Below, piece by piece: positions 52,181 through 62,064 of a stretch of DNA of 64,000 nucleotides (positions are counted from its first letter, which is position 1; each line of letters begins with the position of its first letter). The stretch spans positions 1-64,000 of the forward strand of contig NZ_BDCE01000059.1 of assembly GCF_001613345.1 (NCBI RefSeq), in the 5' to 3' direction. The notes under the pieces are model-generated. The model ran no database searches and had not been told where the DNA came from. It saw only the letters and a list, made by a program, of their open reading frames with translations. This DNA is from Nocardia uniformis NBRC 13702 (GTDB lineage Bacteria > Actinomycetota > Actinomycetes > Mycobacteriales > Mycobacteriaceae). A program made the translations under genes and the position numbers.

Positions 52181-53839
52181 TCAGGTCTCGATGGGTGTCG
52201 CCTTTTCCTTCGGAGTCTCGATGGGTGTCTTTTCCCTCGGGGTCACGGTGACGACTTCGACGTCCTCGCGCAGGGCCCGCACCAGCGCCCACATCATGAA
52301 GAACGCCAGGACGTGGAAGGGCAGGCCCGCGATCGTAATGACTTCTCGGAGCGCTTCCAATCCGCTACTGCCGGTGGTGGCCGCCAGCAGCGTGCCACCG
52401 ACCACGCCCTCGGTGATCGCCCAGAAGACGCGCTGCCGGGTCGGGGTTCCGGTTTCCTGCTGGCCGGAGCAGAGCATGTCGACCACGAGGGAAGCCGAGT
52501 CGGAGGACGTGGTGAAGAAGATGACCACGATGAGCACCGAGAAGGCGACCATCAGTGTGGTCAGTGGGAAGTTCTCCAAGAAGGTGAACAAGGCGAAGGG
52601 CGCGCCGCCGCCACCGGAGTCGGTGTCCATTTCCTCGACCAGGCCGCCACCACCGTTGATCTCGATATCGATCGCGGACAGTCCGAAGATCGAGAACCAC
52701 ACTATGGTGAACGCGGTCGGGGCCGCCAGTACGCCGAGCACGAACTCACGGATGGTGCGGCCCTTGGAGATTCGGGCTACGAAGATGCCGACGAACGGTG
52801 CCCAGGTAATGGTCCACGCCCAGTAGAACACCGTCCAATCACCCTGCCAGCCCCAGCTGCGATTCTCCAGCAGGTTGGCGTAGCTGTCGTTCCAGAAGGA
52901 GAGCCCGATCAATTCACCGAAGTAATTGCCGAATGTCTCGAAGACGCCCCGGGCGAGGAACAGGGTGGATCCGGCGAGGAAGACGAAGATAAGCAGCGCT
53001 ACGGCCATCACGATATTGAGGTTGGACAGCCGTTTGATGCCCTTGTCCAGGCCCACCACGATCGATACTGTCGCAATGGCCGTCACGACCGCGATGATCG
53101 CGAGTTGTGTCCCCTTGCCGACCGGGATCGAGTCACTCAGGTAGTTCAGCCCGCTATTGATCTGCAAGGTGCCGAGCCCGATCGAGGTCGCGACCCCGAA
53201 TAGCGTCCCGAGCACGGCCAGGATGTCGATCGCCTTCCCGATCGGTCCGTAGATCCGGTCCCCGAGCAGCGGATGAAAGGCCGAACTCATACGCATCGGC
53301 AGCCCGCGCCGGTAGATGAAGTAGGCGAATGCCAGGGCGGGCAGACAGAAGATCGCCCAGGTGTGCAGGCCGAGGTGGTAGAGCGAGAAGGCCATCGCGT
53401 CGTCGGCCGCCTCGACCGATTCGGGAACCACACCCTCACGGGGCGGGTTGCCGAAGTGGGAGATCGGCTCGGCGACACCCCAGAACATCAGCACGGTGCC
53501 GATACCCGCCGCGAACAACATGCCGAACCAGGAGAGGTTGCTGTACTCGGGTTTCGAATCCTGTGCGCCGAGTCGCACATTGCCGTACTTGCTGAGCGCG
53601 ATCCAAATCAGGAACAGCAGCATGCCGGTGACACTGAAGATGAAGAACCAGCTCAGGTTGCTGACGATCCAGTCTTTGGCTGCCTTGGAGCCGTCATTGA
53701 GCGGTTTGGTGAACACGATCGCGGTGAAGACGAACAACGCGACCAACCCCGCCGAAACGAAGAAGATATAGGGGTCGGTGCGTAGTCCGAACCCGGTGTA
53801 TACGTGTTGCTGGCGTTTGGGCGGATCGACTTTGGTCAC
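52181..53839 (-). CDS. BCCT-family betaine/choline/carnitine transporter
   Basis: A 552-residue sodium- or proton-coupled transporter with 12 membrane segments. Signature TM8 region WAWTITWAPFVGIFVARISKGRTIREF includes the substrate-binding tryptophans; TM4 MLFAAGIGTVLMFWGVAEPI follows the BetP pattern. The C-terminal tail is about 30 residues and Lys/Thr-rich; osmosensing tails are usually longer and more basic. GTG 53839 is chosen over 53845 and 53848 because GGGGAG lies 8-9 nt upstream. Likely imports glycine betaine or choline in osmotic stress. Confidence 0.9.
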   Translation of the reverse strand: MTKVDPPKRQQHVYTGFGLRTDPYIFFVSAGLVALFVFTAIVFTKPLNDGSKAAKDWIVSNLSWFFIFSVTGMLLFLIWIALSKYGNVRLGAQDSKPEYSNLSWFGMLFAAGIGTVLMFWGVAEPISHFGNPPREGVVPESVEAADDAMAFSLYHLGLHTWAIFCLPALAFAYFIYRRGLPMRMSSAFHPLLGDRIYGPIGKAIDILAVLGTLFGVATSIGLGTLQINSGLNYLSDSIPVGKGTQLAIIAVVTAIATVSIVVGLDKGIKRLSNLNIVMAVALLIFVFLAGSTLFLARGVFETFGNYFGELIGLSFWNDSYANLLENRSWGWQGDWTVFYWAWTITWAPFVGIFVARISKGRTIREFVLGVLAAPTAFTIVWFSIFGLSAIDIEINGGGGLVEEMDTDSGGGGAPFALFTFLENFPLTTLMVAFSVLIVVIFFTTSSDSASLVVDMLCSGQQETGTPTRQRVFWAITEGVVGGTLLAATTGSSGLEALREVITIAGLPFHVLAFFMMWALVRALREDVEVVTVTPREKTPIETPKEKATPIET

Positions 53840-54016
53840 TGCCACCACTCCCCTTCAGCAGACCCGGTCGGGAATTCCGATACGTGTCGATGATGATGGC
53901 ATGAAGGAGTTCGTGGTGCAGTTTGCCGCGAGTTTCGTAATACTGGTGAAACCTCATGGGCGCGGCTCAGCGACATCGAGACCCGCCGGACCATTGGCGC
54001 GCGGCGTGTTTACTCG

Positions 54017-55513
54017 TCAAACCGGCAGCAGGCGGCCGACGACGGTGGTGAGCTGGCGGGCATTGCGACATTCGTGCATCTCGACGATTTCCGCGTAGCG
54101 GTTGGCAGCGGAATCGCCTGTGCCCCACATCTTCTCCGCCTCCGGATTGAGCCAATAGGAATGCTTGGCGGTATCGGCCAGCTGACGCAGGATTGCCAGT
54201 TCCGGGTCGCGGTAGTTGTTTCGGGCGTCGCCCAGGATGAGCAGGGAGGTGCGGCTGGTGACGGCGTCGGGCCACTTCTCGGCGAAACCCTTCAGGGCCG
54301 AGCCGTAATCCGAATGCCCTTCCACGCCGACGACCTCGGCTTCGGTGAAGATGCGGCGGGTGATCTGATCGAGCGGGGTCACCTGATCGAACAGCCCGGT
54401 CACCTCGTCCGCGCGGTCCACGAATGCGAAAATCCGCACCCGGGAGAACTGTTCGCGCAGCGCGTTCACCATCAGCATGGTGAAACTGGAGAATCCGGCG
54501 ACCGAACCCGAGATATCGCACAGCAGCACGAGATCCGGACGACCGGGGCGCGGCTTGCGCGTAACAAGGTTGACCGGCACACCACCGGTGGACATGGATT
54601 TGCGCAGCGTCTTGCGCAGATCGATCTCACCGCGGCGGGCGCGACGACGACGAGATGCCAAGCGCGAAGCCATGATTCGCGCCATGCGCTGACTGCTGCG
54701 ACGCAGTTCGGCCAATTCGTTCTCGGAGATGCGCAGGAAGTCGGCGTCCTCGGCTTGTCGCGCCACACCGTAGGTGGCGACGCGGTCGCGGCCGAGGCGT
54801 TCGGCGACCCGTCGGCGGGTCTCGGCCTCGACGGTGCCGCGGAAGGCCTTGATGCGCTGACGCGCGGTACGCCTGGCGACCTCGCTATCGAAGTCGGAGG
54901 TGTCCATACCCGCCGCGAGCCCGGCCAACAGCTTGCTGACCAGCAACTCCGGCTGCAGATCCTTCATCGCCTGATACGCCGAGAACGACGGCCCGCTGGC
55001 GGACTGGTACTGCCCCATCTCCTCGACCATTTGCGCGGCCAGCATCTGCAACTGCTGCGACCGCTCCCCGGTCGGGTCCTGAAGCAGCAACTCCGCCAAC
55101 ATCTTCCGCAGCTCGATAATGTCGACCTCGCCATTGGGCTTGCGTGGGATATCGACATCCTCGGCACCGAGGCGTTCCCCGAGCGCGGCCGGGAACCACA
55201 GGTCGAACAGCCCGTCGAAGGTGGTGCGCTGACTGGTGCGGCGCAGCAGCGCACACGCCAGACCTTCGCGCAGCACCTCTCGATCCATCAAGTCCAGGAC
55301 GGTGACAACCTGTCCGGCATCGACGGTTTCGGAGGGTCCGACGGGAATTCCCCTGGCGCGCAGGGCTTCTACGAAGCCGACCAGGTGCCCGGAGAATCCG
55401 TGCGGCGCGCTGAGCCCGGTAGCCTCGCGCTTGGAAGACGGTGTCGCACTACCGCTCACGGCGCGCTTGGCGGCCGAGACAATGGCACGTGGGTTGGGTC
55501 CGCCACCGGGCAT
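54017..55513 (-). CDS. VWA-domain CoxE-like protein (Rv2425c type)
   Basis: A 498-residue cytoplasmic protein. The C-terminal half is a von Willebrand A domain with the metal-ion site LCDISGSVAGFS (DxSxS), FAFVDRADEVTGLF and GHSDYGSALKGFAEKW. The basic region before it (RRRRARRGEIDLRKTLRKSM) is typical of CoxE-like proteins. It forms a pair with the MoxR ATPase one base upstream; such pairs act as ATPase-driven chaperones for metal or cofactor insertion or complex assembly. Client unknown. Confidence 0.9.
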   Translation of the reverse strand: MPGGGPNPRAIVSAAKRAVSGSATPSSKREATGLSAPHGFSGHLVGFVEALRARGIPVGPSETVDAGQVVTVLDLMDREVLREGLACALLRRTSQRTTFDGLFDLWFPAALGERLGAEDVDIPRKPNGEVDIIELRKMLAELLLQDPTGERSQQLQMLAAQMVEEMGQYQSASGPSFSAYQAMKDLQPELLVSKLLAGLAAGMDTSDFDSEVARRTARQRIKAFRGTVEAETRRRVAERLGRDRVATYGVARQAEDADFLRISENELAELRRSSQRMARIMASRLASRRRRARRGEIDLRKTLRKSMSTGGVPVNLVTRKPRPGRPDLVLLCDISGSVAGFSSFTMLMVNALREQFSRVRIFAFVDRADEVTGLFDQVTPLDQITRRIFTEAEVVGVEGHSDYGSALKGFAEKWPDAVTSRTSLLILGDARNNYRDPELAILRQLADTAKHSYWLNPEAEKMWGTGDSAANRYAEIVEMHECRNARQLTTVVGRLLPV

Positions 55514-55514
55514 G

Positions 55515-56399
55515 TCACGCCAGCTTCAGCTCGGACTGCGCCCGCAAGTGGTCGGCCTGATGTTTGAGCACCACACCCAGCGTGGCGCGCACGGTCTTAT
55601 CGTCGAGATCCTTCGCACCGAGCGCGAGCAGAGTCCGGGCCCAGTCGATGGATTCGGCGACCGACGGCAGCTTCTTCAGCTGCATACCGCGCAGCACATG
55701 CACGATCCGCACCAACTGCGCCGCGACCGCGGGCTTGAGCTCCGGCACCCGGCTGGCCAGAATGCGACGTTCCAAGTCCTCATCCGGGAAGTCGATGTGC
55801 AGGTAGAGACAGCGACGCTTCAGGGCCTCGGACAGCTCGCGCGTCGCATTGGAGGTCAGCACCACGAACGGCTTGCGGGTGGCGGTAATGGTGCCCAATT
55901 CCGGCACGGTGACCGAGAAGTCGCTCAGTACCTCGAGCAGCAGGCCCTCGATCTCGACGTCGGCCTTATCGGTCTCGTCGATGAGCAGGACGGTCGGCTC
56001 GTCACGCCGGATGGCGGTCAGCAGCGGCCGCGACAGCAGGAATTCCTCGGTGAAAACGTCGGCTTTGGTTTCGGTCCAATCGTTCTCCGACGACGCCTGA
56101 ATGCGCAGGATCTGCTTGGCGTGGTTCCACTCGTAGAGCGCACGCGACTCGTCAACGCCCTCATAGCACTGCAGGCGCACCAGTTCCGCCCCGGCGACCT
56201 CGGCGACAGCCTTGGACAGCTCGGTCTTGCCGACGCCGGCCGGACCCTCGACGAGCAGCGGCTTACCGAGCCGGTCGGCGAGGAAAACGGAAGTTGCGGT
56301 GGCCTTATCGGCCAGATAGCCGGTCGTGGCGAGACGCGCGATCACATCGTCGACCGACGAGAAGATCGGCTCCTGGAGGGGAGTGGATATCGGAGCCAA
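55515..56399 (-). CDS. MoxR-family AAA ATPase (Rv2426c type)
   Basis: A 294-residue AAA+ protein with Walker A GPAGVGKTE, Walker B VLLIDETDKAD, sensor-like VVLTSNATRELSEALKRRCLYLHIDFP and the C-terminal helical lid. It works with a VWA partner, the next gene, separated by one base. ATG 56399. Sits between proA and the VWA gene as in mycobacteria, which suggests conserved operon position but no shown link to proline. Confidence 0.92.
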   Translation of the reverse strand: MAPISTPLQEPIFSSVDDVIARLATTGYLADKATATSVFLADRLGKPLLVEGPAGVGKTELSKAVAEVAGAELVRLQCYEGVDESRALYEWNHAKQILRIQASSENDWTETKADVFTEEFLLSRPLLTAIRRDEPTVLLIDETDKADVEIEGLLLEVLSDFSVTVPELGTITATRKPFVVLTSNATRELSEALKRRCLYLHIDFPDEDLERRILASRVPELKPAVAAQLVRIVHVLRGMQLKKLPSVAESIDWARTLLALGAKDLDDKTVRATLGVVLKHQADHLRAQSELKLA

Positions 56400-56461
56400 G
56401 GGTGCTGTCCTTCCTGGAGGCGAATGGGCTGTACGGCGTACAACCCACCCACACCGTTGTA

Positions 56462-57730
56462 CTACACGGGCCGAACCTGCCCGTCACCCCACACGATCCA
56501 CTTGGTGGAGGTCAGTTCCGGCAGGCCCATCGGACCGCGCGCGTGCAGCTTCTGGGTGGAAATACCGATCTCCGCGCCGAAGCCGAACTGCTCGCCGTCG
56601 GTAAAGGCGGTGGAGGTGTTGACCATAACGGCCGCCGCATCCACCCGATTGGTGAATTCCCGGGCGGACCGCAGGTCACCGGTGACAATGGCCTCGGTAT
56701 GCCCGGTGCCCCACTCATTGATGTGCTCGACGGCGGCATCGAGGTCGTCGACCACCTTCAAAGCGATATCGAGGGAGAGGTATTCATCGGCCCAGTCGGT
56801 ATCGGTGGCCGGCACCAGCCCGGGCAGATCACCGTGAATGGTGACGCCCGCGCCCTCGAGGGCCTCGAGCAGCCGCGGCACGGCGGTATCGGCGATGGCC
56901 TTGTCGATGAGCACCGTCTCGGCGGTATTGCACACGCTCGGGCGACGGGTTTTGGCATTGAGCAGAATCGCTTCCGCCATATCCAGATCCGCGTCCCGGT
57001 GCACGAAGACGTGGCAATTGCCGGTACCGGTCTCGATAGTCGGCACCAGCGCGTCGCGCACCACGGCATTGATGAGCCCGGCACCGCCGCGGGGAATCAC
57101 CACGTCGACGAGTCCGCGCGCCTGAATCAGATGGGTGACGCTGGACCGGTCATCGGCGGGCAGCAGCTGCACGGCATCCGCCGGAAGCCCCTGTGCGGTA
57201 AGCGATTCCCGCAGCACCTCGACCAGCGCGGCATTGGAACGCACCGCCGATGAGGAACCCCGCAGCAGGGCGGCATTACCCGACTTCAGCGTGAGACCGA
57301 AGGCATCGACGGTGACATTCGGCCGCGCCTCGTAGACCATGCCGACCACGCCGAGCGGCACACGCACCTGCCGCAGTTCCAGTCCGTTCGGCAGCGTCGA
57401 GCCGCGCACCACATCGCCCACCGGATCCGGCAGACCCGCGACCTGCCGCAGACCCGAGGCGATGCCGTCGATCCGGGCAGCGGTCAGGCGCAGACGGTCG
57501 AGCTGCGCTTCGGCGGTGCCCCCGGCCTTGGCGGTCTCGATATCCTCGGCATTGGCGGCGAGCAGCCGATCCTTGGCGGCGAGCAGCGCATCGGCGGCCG
57601 CGTGCAGTGCGGTGTTCTTCGCCGCGGTGGTGAGCTGTGCGAGCGTCCGCGACGCCACCCGACCTCGGCGCGCCGCCTCATGCACCACCGCGCGGACAGC
57701 GTCCGTATCAGTGGCAGTTCCTGCTGTCAT
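56462..57730 (-). CDS. proA: Gamma-glutamyl phosphate reductase
   Basis: ProA reduces gamma-glutamyl phosphate to glutamate semialdehyde with NADPH in proline synthesis. The 422-residue aldehyde-dehydrogenase-fold protein has RVPLGVVGMVYEARPNVTVDAF, GNAALLRGSSSAVRSN, DVVIPRGGAGLINAV, and the catalytic Cys in RRPSVCNTAE. ATG 57730. It is the first gene of a set with moxR and VWA, 62 bp apart. Confidence 0.96.
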   Translation of the reverse strand: MTAGTATDTDAVRAVVHEAARRGRVASRTLAQLTTAAKNTALHAAADALLAAKDRLLAANAEDIETAKAGGTAEAQLDRLRLTAARIDGIASGLRQVAGLPDPVGDVVRGSTLPNGLELRQVRVPLGVVGMVYEARPNVTVDAFGLTLKSGNAALLRGSSSAVRSNAALVEVLRESLTAQGLPADAVQLLPADDRSSVTHLIQARGLVDVVIPRGGAGLINAVVRDALVPTIETGTGNCHVFVHRDADLDMAEAILLNAKTRRPSVCNTAETVLIDKAIADTAVPRLLEALEGAGVTIHGDLPGLVPATDTDWADEYLSLDIALKVVDDLDAAVEHINEWGTGHTEAIVTGDLRSAREFTNRVDAAAVMVNTSTAFTDGEQFGFGAEIGISTQKLHARGPMGLPELTSTKWIVWGDGQVRPV

Positions 57731-58135
57731 GGGCTACAGCCTACTGACCGGGCCGGTCGCGCCCACCGGGCACTGCCGCCGAGAGCGGGAAGTCCGACTG
57801 TCGAAGACCCTCAGGGGCTTCGCCCCCGAACCCCCTTCGCGGCGCGGCGCGCACGCGTCAACGGTCGGGGCCTCCACTCCGGACCACAGCTCGCCAGGCG
57901 GACACGCACCGACTCTCAGGCTCGGCACCATTCCCCCCGCTCGGCACCTCCGCCACACAGCCGACTCTCGGACTCAGCACCGGCAGATACCTACCGACCC
58001 GCAGACTCGGCAACGGACCCCCGCTCAGCACTGCCGACACGCAGCCGACTCTGAGACTCAGCACCAGACCCCCGCTCAGCGCCGCGGGGGACGTATTGCC
58101 GGGCGGGGCCGGTAAGTCCGGTTTACGGTGAGCGC
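57731..58135. other. proA-MFS spacer with hairpin and degenerate repeats
   Basis: A hairpin GGGGC-TTC-GCCCC is near 57812-57824. The motif CCGACTCTNNGRCTCRGCAC occurs at 57910, 57961 and 58045, with CCCCCGCTC(A/G)GCACC-like blocks between, so this is a decayed repeat array. Promoters for proA (left) and the MFS gene (right) should lie at its ends. No gene seen. Confidence 0.6.
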
Positions 58136-59659
58136 ATGGCTGTGAGCGTTCAGATGTCGTCGGGAACCGGCCGCTGGGTATTGCTCGCCACGGTGCTCGG
58201 GTCCGGAATGGCCATGCTCGACGCGACCGTCGTGAATGTGGCGCTGCCCAAGATCGCCGGTGAGTTCGGGTCATCGATGGCCGGATTGCAGTGGACGGTC
58301 AATGCCTACACCCTGACGCTGGCCGGGCTGATCCTGCTGGGCGGATCGCTCGGCGACCGGTTCGGCCGGAAGCGGATATTCCTGATCGGTGTCGTGTGGT
58401 TTGCCATCGCGTCGGCGTTATGCGGTGCGGCGCAAGATATTTCGATGCTCATCGCGGCGCGAGCGCTCCAGGGTGTGGGCGGGGCGCTGCTCACGCCCGG
58501 CTCGCTGGCGATTATTCAGGCGTCGTTCGCACCGGAGGATCGGGCGAAAGCGGTGGGCGCGTGGTCCGGACTCGGTGGTGTCGCGGGTGCCATCGGGCCG
58601 TTTCTGGGCGGGTGGCTGGTGGACGCGGCGGGCTGGCGGTGGGTGTTCCTCTTGAATCTGCCCCTGGCGGCGCTGGTGATCGCCGTCGCGATTCGGCATG
58701 TGCCGGAGACCTTCGACGAGGAGGCGCACGGCAGGTTCGATGTACTCGGCGCGGTGCTGGCGGCGGTGACCCTGGGCGGACTCACCTACGCGCTCACCGA
58801 GGGTCCCGAGGCGGGGGTGACGTCGCCGTTGGTGGTGGCCACCGGGGTCACGGGTATCGCCGCCGCGACCGCTTTCGTGGTGGTGGAGCGGCGCCGCTCG
58901 GCCGCCCGGAGCGATCCGCAGGCCATGCTGCCGGTGGATGTCTTCACCTCTCGACAGTTCACGGCCATCAACCTCGTCACGTTCGTCATGTACGGGGCCA
59001 TGAGTGTGGTGTTCTTCCTGCTGGTGCTGACCTTGCAGGTGGTCTCGGGCTTCAATCCGATCGCGGCGGGTACGGCCCTGCTGCCCGTGACCGTCCTCAT
59101 GCTGTTGTTCTCCGCCCGCGCCGGAGCCCTGGCTCAGCGCATCGGTCCACGACTACCCATCACCATCGGCATCCTGCTGTCCGCGGCCGGAATGCTGCTC
59201 ATGACCCGGATCGGCCCCGACGCCTCCTACCTCGCCGATGTCGTACCGGCCGCACTGGTTTTCGGCGCCGGACTCGCACTGGCCGTCGCCCCCCTCACCG
59301 CGGCCGTCCTCGCCGCCGCCTCCGACCGGCGCGCGGGCGTGGCCAGCGGCGTCAACAATGCGGTTGCCCGCACGGCGGGTCTGCTGGCCGTCGCCGCCAT
59401 TCCGCCGCTCGTGGGCCTCACCGGCGATGCCTACAACAACCCGTCGGTTTTCGCGAGCGGCTTCCGTATCGCCCTGATGGTCTGTGTGGTGCTCATGGTG
59501 GGTGCCGCCGTCCTCACCGTCCTCACCGTCCGCGATGACACCCTGAGCGCCGCACCGCCGTCGGCCGAGCCGGAATGCAAGATCCACTGCGCCGTAACCG
59601 GGCCGCCCCTGGAGCCGAGTGGCCGACCAGGGCTTTCGACCTCGGACCCGGATCTATAG
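58136..59659 (+). CDS. DHA2-family MFS drug:proton antiporter
   Basis: A 507-residue exporter with about 14 membrane segments, the number for the DHA2 (EmrB/QacA) group. Motif C is in the fifth segment (LGGVAGAIGPFLGGWL), motif A-like GGSLGDRFGRKRIF follows segment 2, and MAMLDATVVNVALPKIAGEFG is the typical opening. Substrate unknown. No regulator is adjacent. Confidence 0.92.
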   Translation: MAVSVQMSSGTGRWVLLATVLGSGMAMLDATVVNVALPKIAGEFGSSMAGLQWTVNAYTLTLAGLILLGGSLGDRFGRKRIFLIGVVWFAIASALCGAAQDISMLIAARALQGVGGALLTPGSLAIIQASFAPEDRAKAVGAWSGLGGVAGAIGPFLGGWLVDAAGWRWVFLLNLPLAALVIAVAIRHVPETFDEEAHGRFDVLGAVLAAVTLGGLTYALTEGPEAGVTSPLVVATGVTGIAAATAFVVVERRRSAARSDPQAMLPVDVFTSRQFTAINLVTFVMYGAMSVVFFLLVLTLQVVSGFNPIAAGTALLPVTVLMLLFSARAGALAQRIGPRLPITIGILLSAAGMLLMTRIGPDASYLADVVPAALVFGAGLALAVAPLTAAVLAAASDRRAGVASGVNNAVARTAGLLAVAAIPPLVGLTGDAYNNPSVFASGFRIALMVCVVLMVGAAVLTVLTVRDDTLSAAPPSAEPECKIHCAVTGPPLEPSGRPGLSTSDPDL

Positions 59660-59709
59660 CAGTGAACTGACCGCTCCTGGAATATTCGCGCACCACTCCG
59701 CCGTTGACT

Positions 59710-59753
59710 TGGTTGCCATGTCCACAAAAGGTAGATATGGTTGCCACATCCAC
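59710..59753. promoter_or_regulatory. Direct repeat upstream of the LLM oxidoreductase operon
   Basis: TGGTTGCCATGTCCAC (59710) and TGGTTGCCACATCCAC (59738) are 14 of 16 identical and 28 bp apart; TAGATAT between them could be a -10 box and TTGACT lies at 59704. It could be a regulator-binding pair within the promoter of the 59787 gene. Confidence 0.4.
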
Positions 59754-59786
59754 CAAGCGTGGATGTCAGAGATCCGAGGAGGACGC

Positions 59787-60878
59787 GTGCAGTTCGGAAT
59801 CTTCACGGTCGGGGATGTCACCACCGACCCGACGACCGGCCGCACCCCCAGCGAGGCCGAGCGCATCAAGGCCATGGTCACGATCGCGCAGAAGGCCGAG
59901 GAGGTGGGGCTGGATGTATTCGCCACCGGCGAGCACCACAATCCGCCATTCGTACCGTCCTCGCCGACCACCATGCTCGGGTACATCGCGGCCCGCACCG
60001 AGCGAATCATCCTGTCGACCGCGACCACGCTGATCACGACCAATGACCCGGTCAAGATCGCCGAAGACTTCGCCATGCTGCAGCATCTGGCCGACGGCCG
60101 CGTCGACCTCACGCTCGGCCGCGGCAATACCGGACCGGTCTACCCCTGGTTCGGTAAGGACATTCGCGACGGCATCCCGCTCGCCATCGAGAACTATGCG
60201 CTGCTGCACAAGCTGTGGCGCGAGGATGTGGTCGACTGGTCGGGGAAGTTCCGCACCCCACTGCAATCGTTCACATCGACGCCTCGCCCGCTCGACGGGG
60301 TACCCCCCTTCGTATGGCACGGATCGATCCGCAGTCCCGAAATTGCCGAGCAGGCCGCCTATTACGGCGACGGCTTCTTCGCCAACAACATCTTCTGGCC
60401 GAAAGAGCACTTCCAGCGCCTGATTCGGCTGTACCGGCAGCGCTACGAGCACTACGGGCACGGCTCCGCCGACCAGGCCATTGTCGGTCTGGGCGGGCAG
60501 GTGTTCATGCGTAAGAACTCCCAGGACGCCGTCCGCGAATTCCGGCCCTACTTCGACAACGCGCCGGTCTACGGACACGGCCCGTCACTCGAGGATTTCA
60601 CCGACCAGACCCCATTGACCGTGGGCAGCCCGCAGCAGGTCATCGACAAGACGCTGACCTTCCGCGAATCCTTCGGCGATTACCAGCGGCAGTTGTTCCT
60701 GATGGATCACGCCGGGCTGCCGCTGAAAACCGTGCTGGAACAGCTGGATCTACTCGGTGAGGAAGTGATTCCGGTGCTGCGCGAGGAATTCGCCGCTGGG
60801 CGACCGGCGCAGGTGCCCGACGGACCCACCCACGCCGCGCGCCTGGTCGCTCGCACTACCGCGGAGGTGAAGTCATGA
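59787..60878 (+). CDS. LLM-class flavin-dependent monooxygenase (CE1758-type)
   Basis: A 363-residue luciferase-like TIM-barrel protein: MQFGIFTVGDVTTDPTTGRT, VFATGEHHNPPFVPSSPTTML, LGRGNTGPVYPWFGK, QVFMRKNSQDAVREF. It uses reduced FMN to oxygenate an unknown substrate. The GTG at 59787 with GAGGAGG 4-5 nt before it is chosen over the longer frame from 59619. The coupled downstream flavin reductase supplies FMNH2; the two match the paired CE1758/CE1759 families. Confidence 0.92.
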   Translation: MQFGIFTVGDVTTDPTTGRTPSEAERIKAMVTIAQKAEEVGLDVFATGEHHNPPFVPSSPTTMLGYIAARTERIILSTATTLITTNDPVKIAEDFAMLQHLADGRVDLTLGRGNTGPVYPWFGKDIRDGIPLAIENYALLHKLWREDVVDWSGKFRTPLQSFTSTPRPLDGVPPFVWHGSIRSPEIAEQAAYYGDGFFANNIFWPKEHFQRLIRLYRQRYEHYGHGSADQAIVGLGGQVFMRKNSQDAVREFRPYFDNAPVYGHGPSLEDFTDQTPLTVGSPQQVIDKTLTFRESFGDYQRQLFLMDHAGLPLKTVLEQLDLLGEEVIPVLREEFAAGRPAQVPDGPTHAARLVARTTAEVKS

Positions 60879-61474
60879 CCCGGATCGCCGTCGTCACGGC
60901 AGGGCTGTCACAGCCCTCGTCGACACGACTACTGGCCGATCGGCTCGCCGCCGCGACCGAACGGGCACTGGCCACCACCGGACAGCAGGTCGACTTCGAT
61001 ATCGTCGAATTACGGGACCACGCACACGAACTCGCCGACAACCTGCTGACCGGCTTCCCGGCCGCCGAGCTGCGCGCGGCCAGCGACCGGGTGGTGAAGG
61101 CCGATGCCTTGATCGCGGTCTCCCCCATCTTCACCGCCTCCTACAGCGGCCTGTTCAAGACATTCTTCGATGTCCTGGAACCGGATTCGCTGACCGGTAT
61201 GCCGGTGCTGCTGGGCGCGACCGGCGGCACCGCTCGCCATTCCTTGGCGGTGGAGCACGCCATGCGCCCACTGTTCAGTTATCTGCGGGCGCTCACCAGC
61301 CCGACCGCCGTATACGCGGCGACCGAGGATTGGGGAGCGGACAACGGACTCGATACCCGTATCGACCGTGCCGCAACCGAATTCGCCGACCTACTGACCG
61401 GACGTCCCACGCGGCGCGTCCAGGACCCCTACGACAACCCCATCCCGTTCGAACAACTGCTCGCCAACAACTAG
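60875..61474 (+). CDS. NAD(P)H-dependent FMN reductase (CE1759-type)
   Basis: A 199-residue flavodoxin-fold reductase. VTAGLSQPSSTRLLADRLAAA binds the FMN phosphate; AVSPIFTASYSGLFKTFFDVL and LLGATGGTARHSLAVEHAMRPLF complete it. It overlaps the monooxygenase gene by ATGA, so the pair is a two-component monooxygenase. The YceI gene follows 11 bp later. Confidence 0.92.
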   Translation: MTRIAVVTAGLSQPSSTRLLADRLAAATERALATTGQQVDFDIVELRDHAHELADNLLTGFPAAELRAASDRVVKADALIAVSPIFTASYSGLFKTFFDVLEPDSLTGMPVLLGATGGTARHSLAVEHAMRPLFSYLRALTSPTAVYAATEDWGADNGLDTRIDRAATEFADLLTGRPTRRVQDPYDNPIPFEQLLANN

Positions 61475-61485
61475 AGGAGAAACAC

Positions 61486-62031
61486 ATGACCGCCAGCACC
61501 ACCGCCCTGACCGCCGGTACCTGGACCATCGATCCGGTTCACTCCACGCTCGCCTTCTCGGTACGCCATTTGATGGTGAGCAAGATCCGCGGCCGTTTCA
61601 CCGACTTCTCCGGCAAGCTCGTTGTCGGCGAGGACGGTTCCGCGCAGGCCGACGCCGAGATTCGCGTCGACTCGGTGAGCACCGATAACCCGCAGCGCGA
61701 CGCTCACCTACGCACCGCGGACTTCTTCGATGCGGAGAACTTCCCGGTCGCGACCTTCGAGGCCACCGGATTCCGGGTCAATGGTTCGGATTTCGTGGTC
61801 GAGGGCGATTTCAGCATTGCCGGTGTCACCAAACCGGTCACCCTCGATATCGAATTCCTCGGCGTGAACGCGGGTATGGGCCAGGGTCCGGTCGCCGGAT
61901 TCGAGGCCACCACCGTCATCAATCGCCGCGACTTCGGCATCACCATCGATATGCCCCTGGCCGATGGCGGCGCGGTGATCGGTGACAAGATCACCCTGAC
62001 CCTCGGCATCGAGGTCGTCAAGCAGAGCTGA
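61486..62031 (+). CDS. YceI-family lipid-binding protein
   Basis: A 181-residue lipocalin-like barrel with no signal peptide, unlike E. coli YceI. WTIDPVHSTLAFSVRHLMVS, GRFTDFSG, SVSTDNPQRDAHLRTADFFD and FGITIDMPL are diagnostic. Family members bind isoprenoid or amide lipids. GAGGAG lies 6 nt before ATG 61486. It is the third gene in the LLM/FMN-reductase transcript. Confidence 0.92.
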   Translation: MTASTTALTAGTWTIDPVHSTLAFSVRHLMVSKIRGRFTDFSGKLVVGEDGSAQADAEIRVDSVSTDNPQRDAHLRTADFFDAENFPVATFEATGFRVNGSDFVVEGDFSIAGVTKPVTLDIEFLGVNAGMGQGPVAGFEATTVINRRDFGITIDMPLADGGAVIGDKITLTLGIEVVKQS

Positions 62032-62064
62032 CCCGTCCCGGCGGATTGATCGAAGCGAGGAGCC

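Noticed and set aside
49149..53839. A defence island
   Set aside because: XRE, DUF397 and the orphan gene are suggestive, but no nuclease, helicase, restriction or known defence effector is present.
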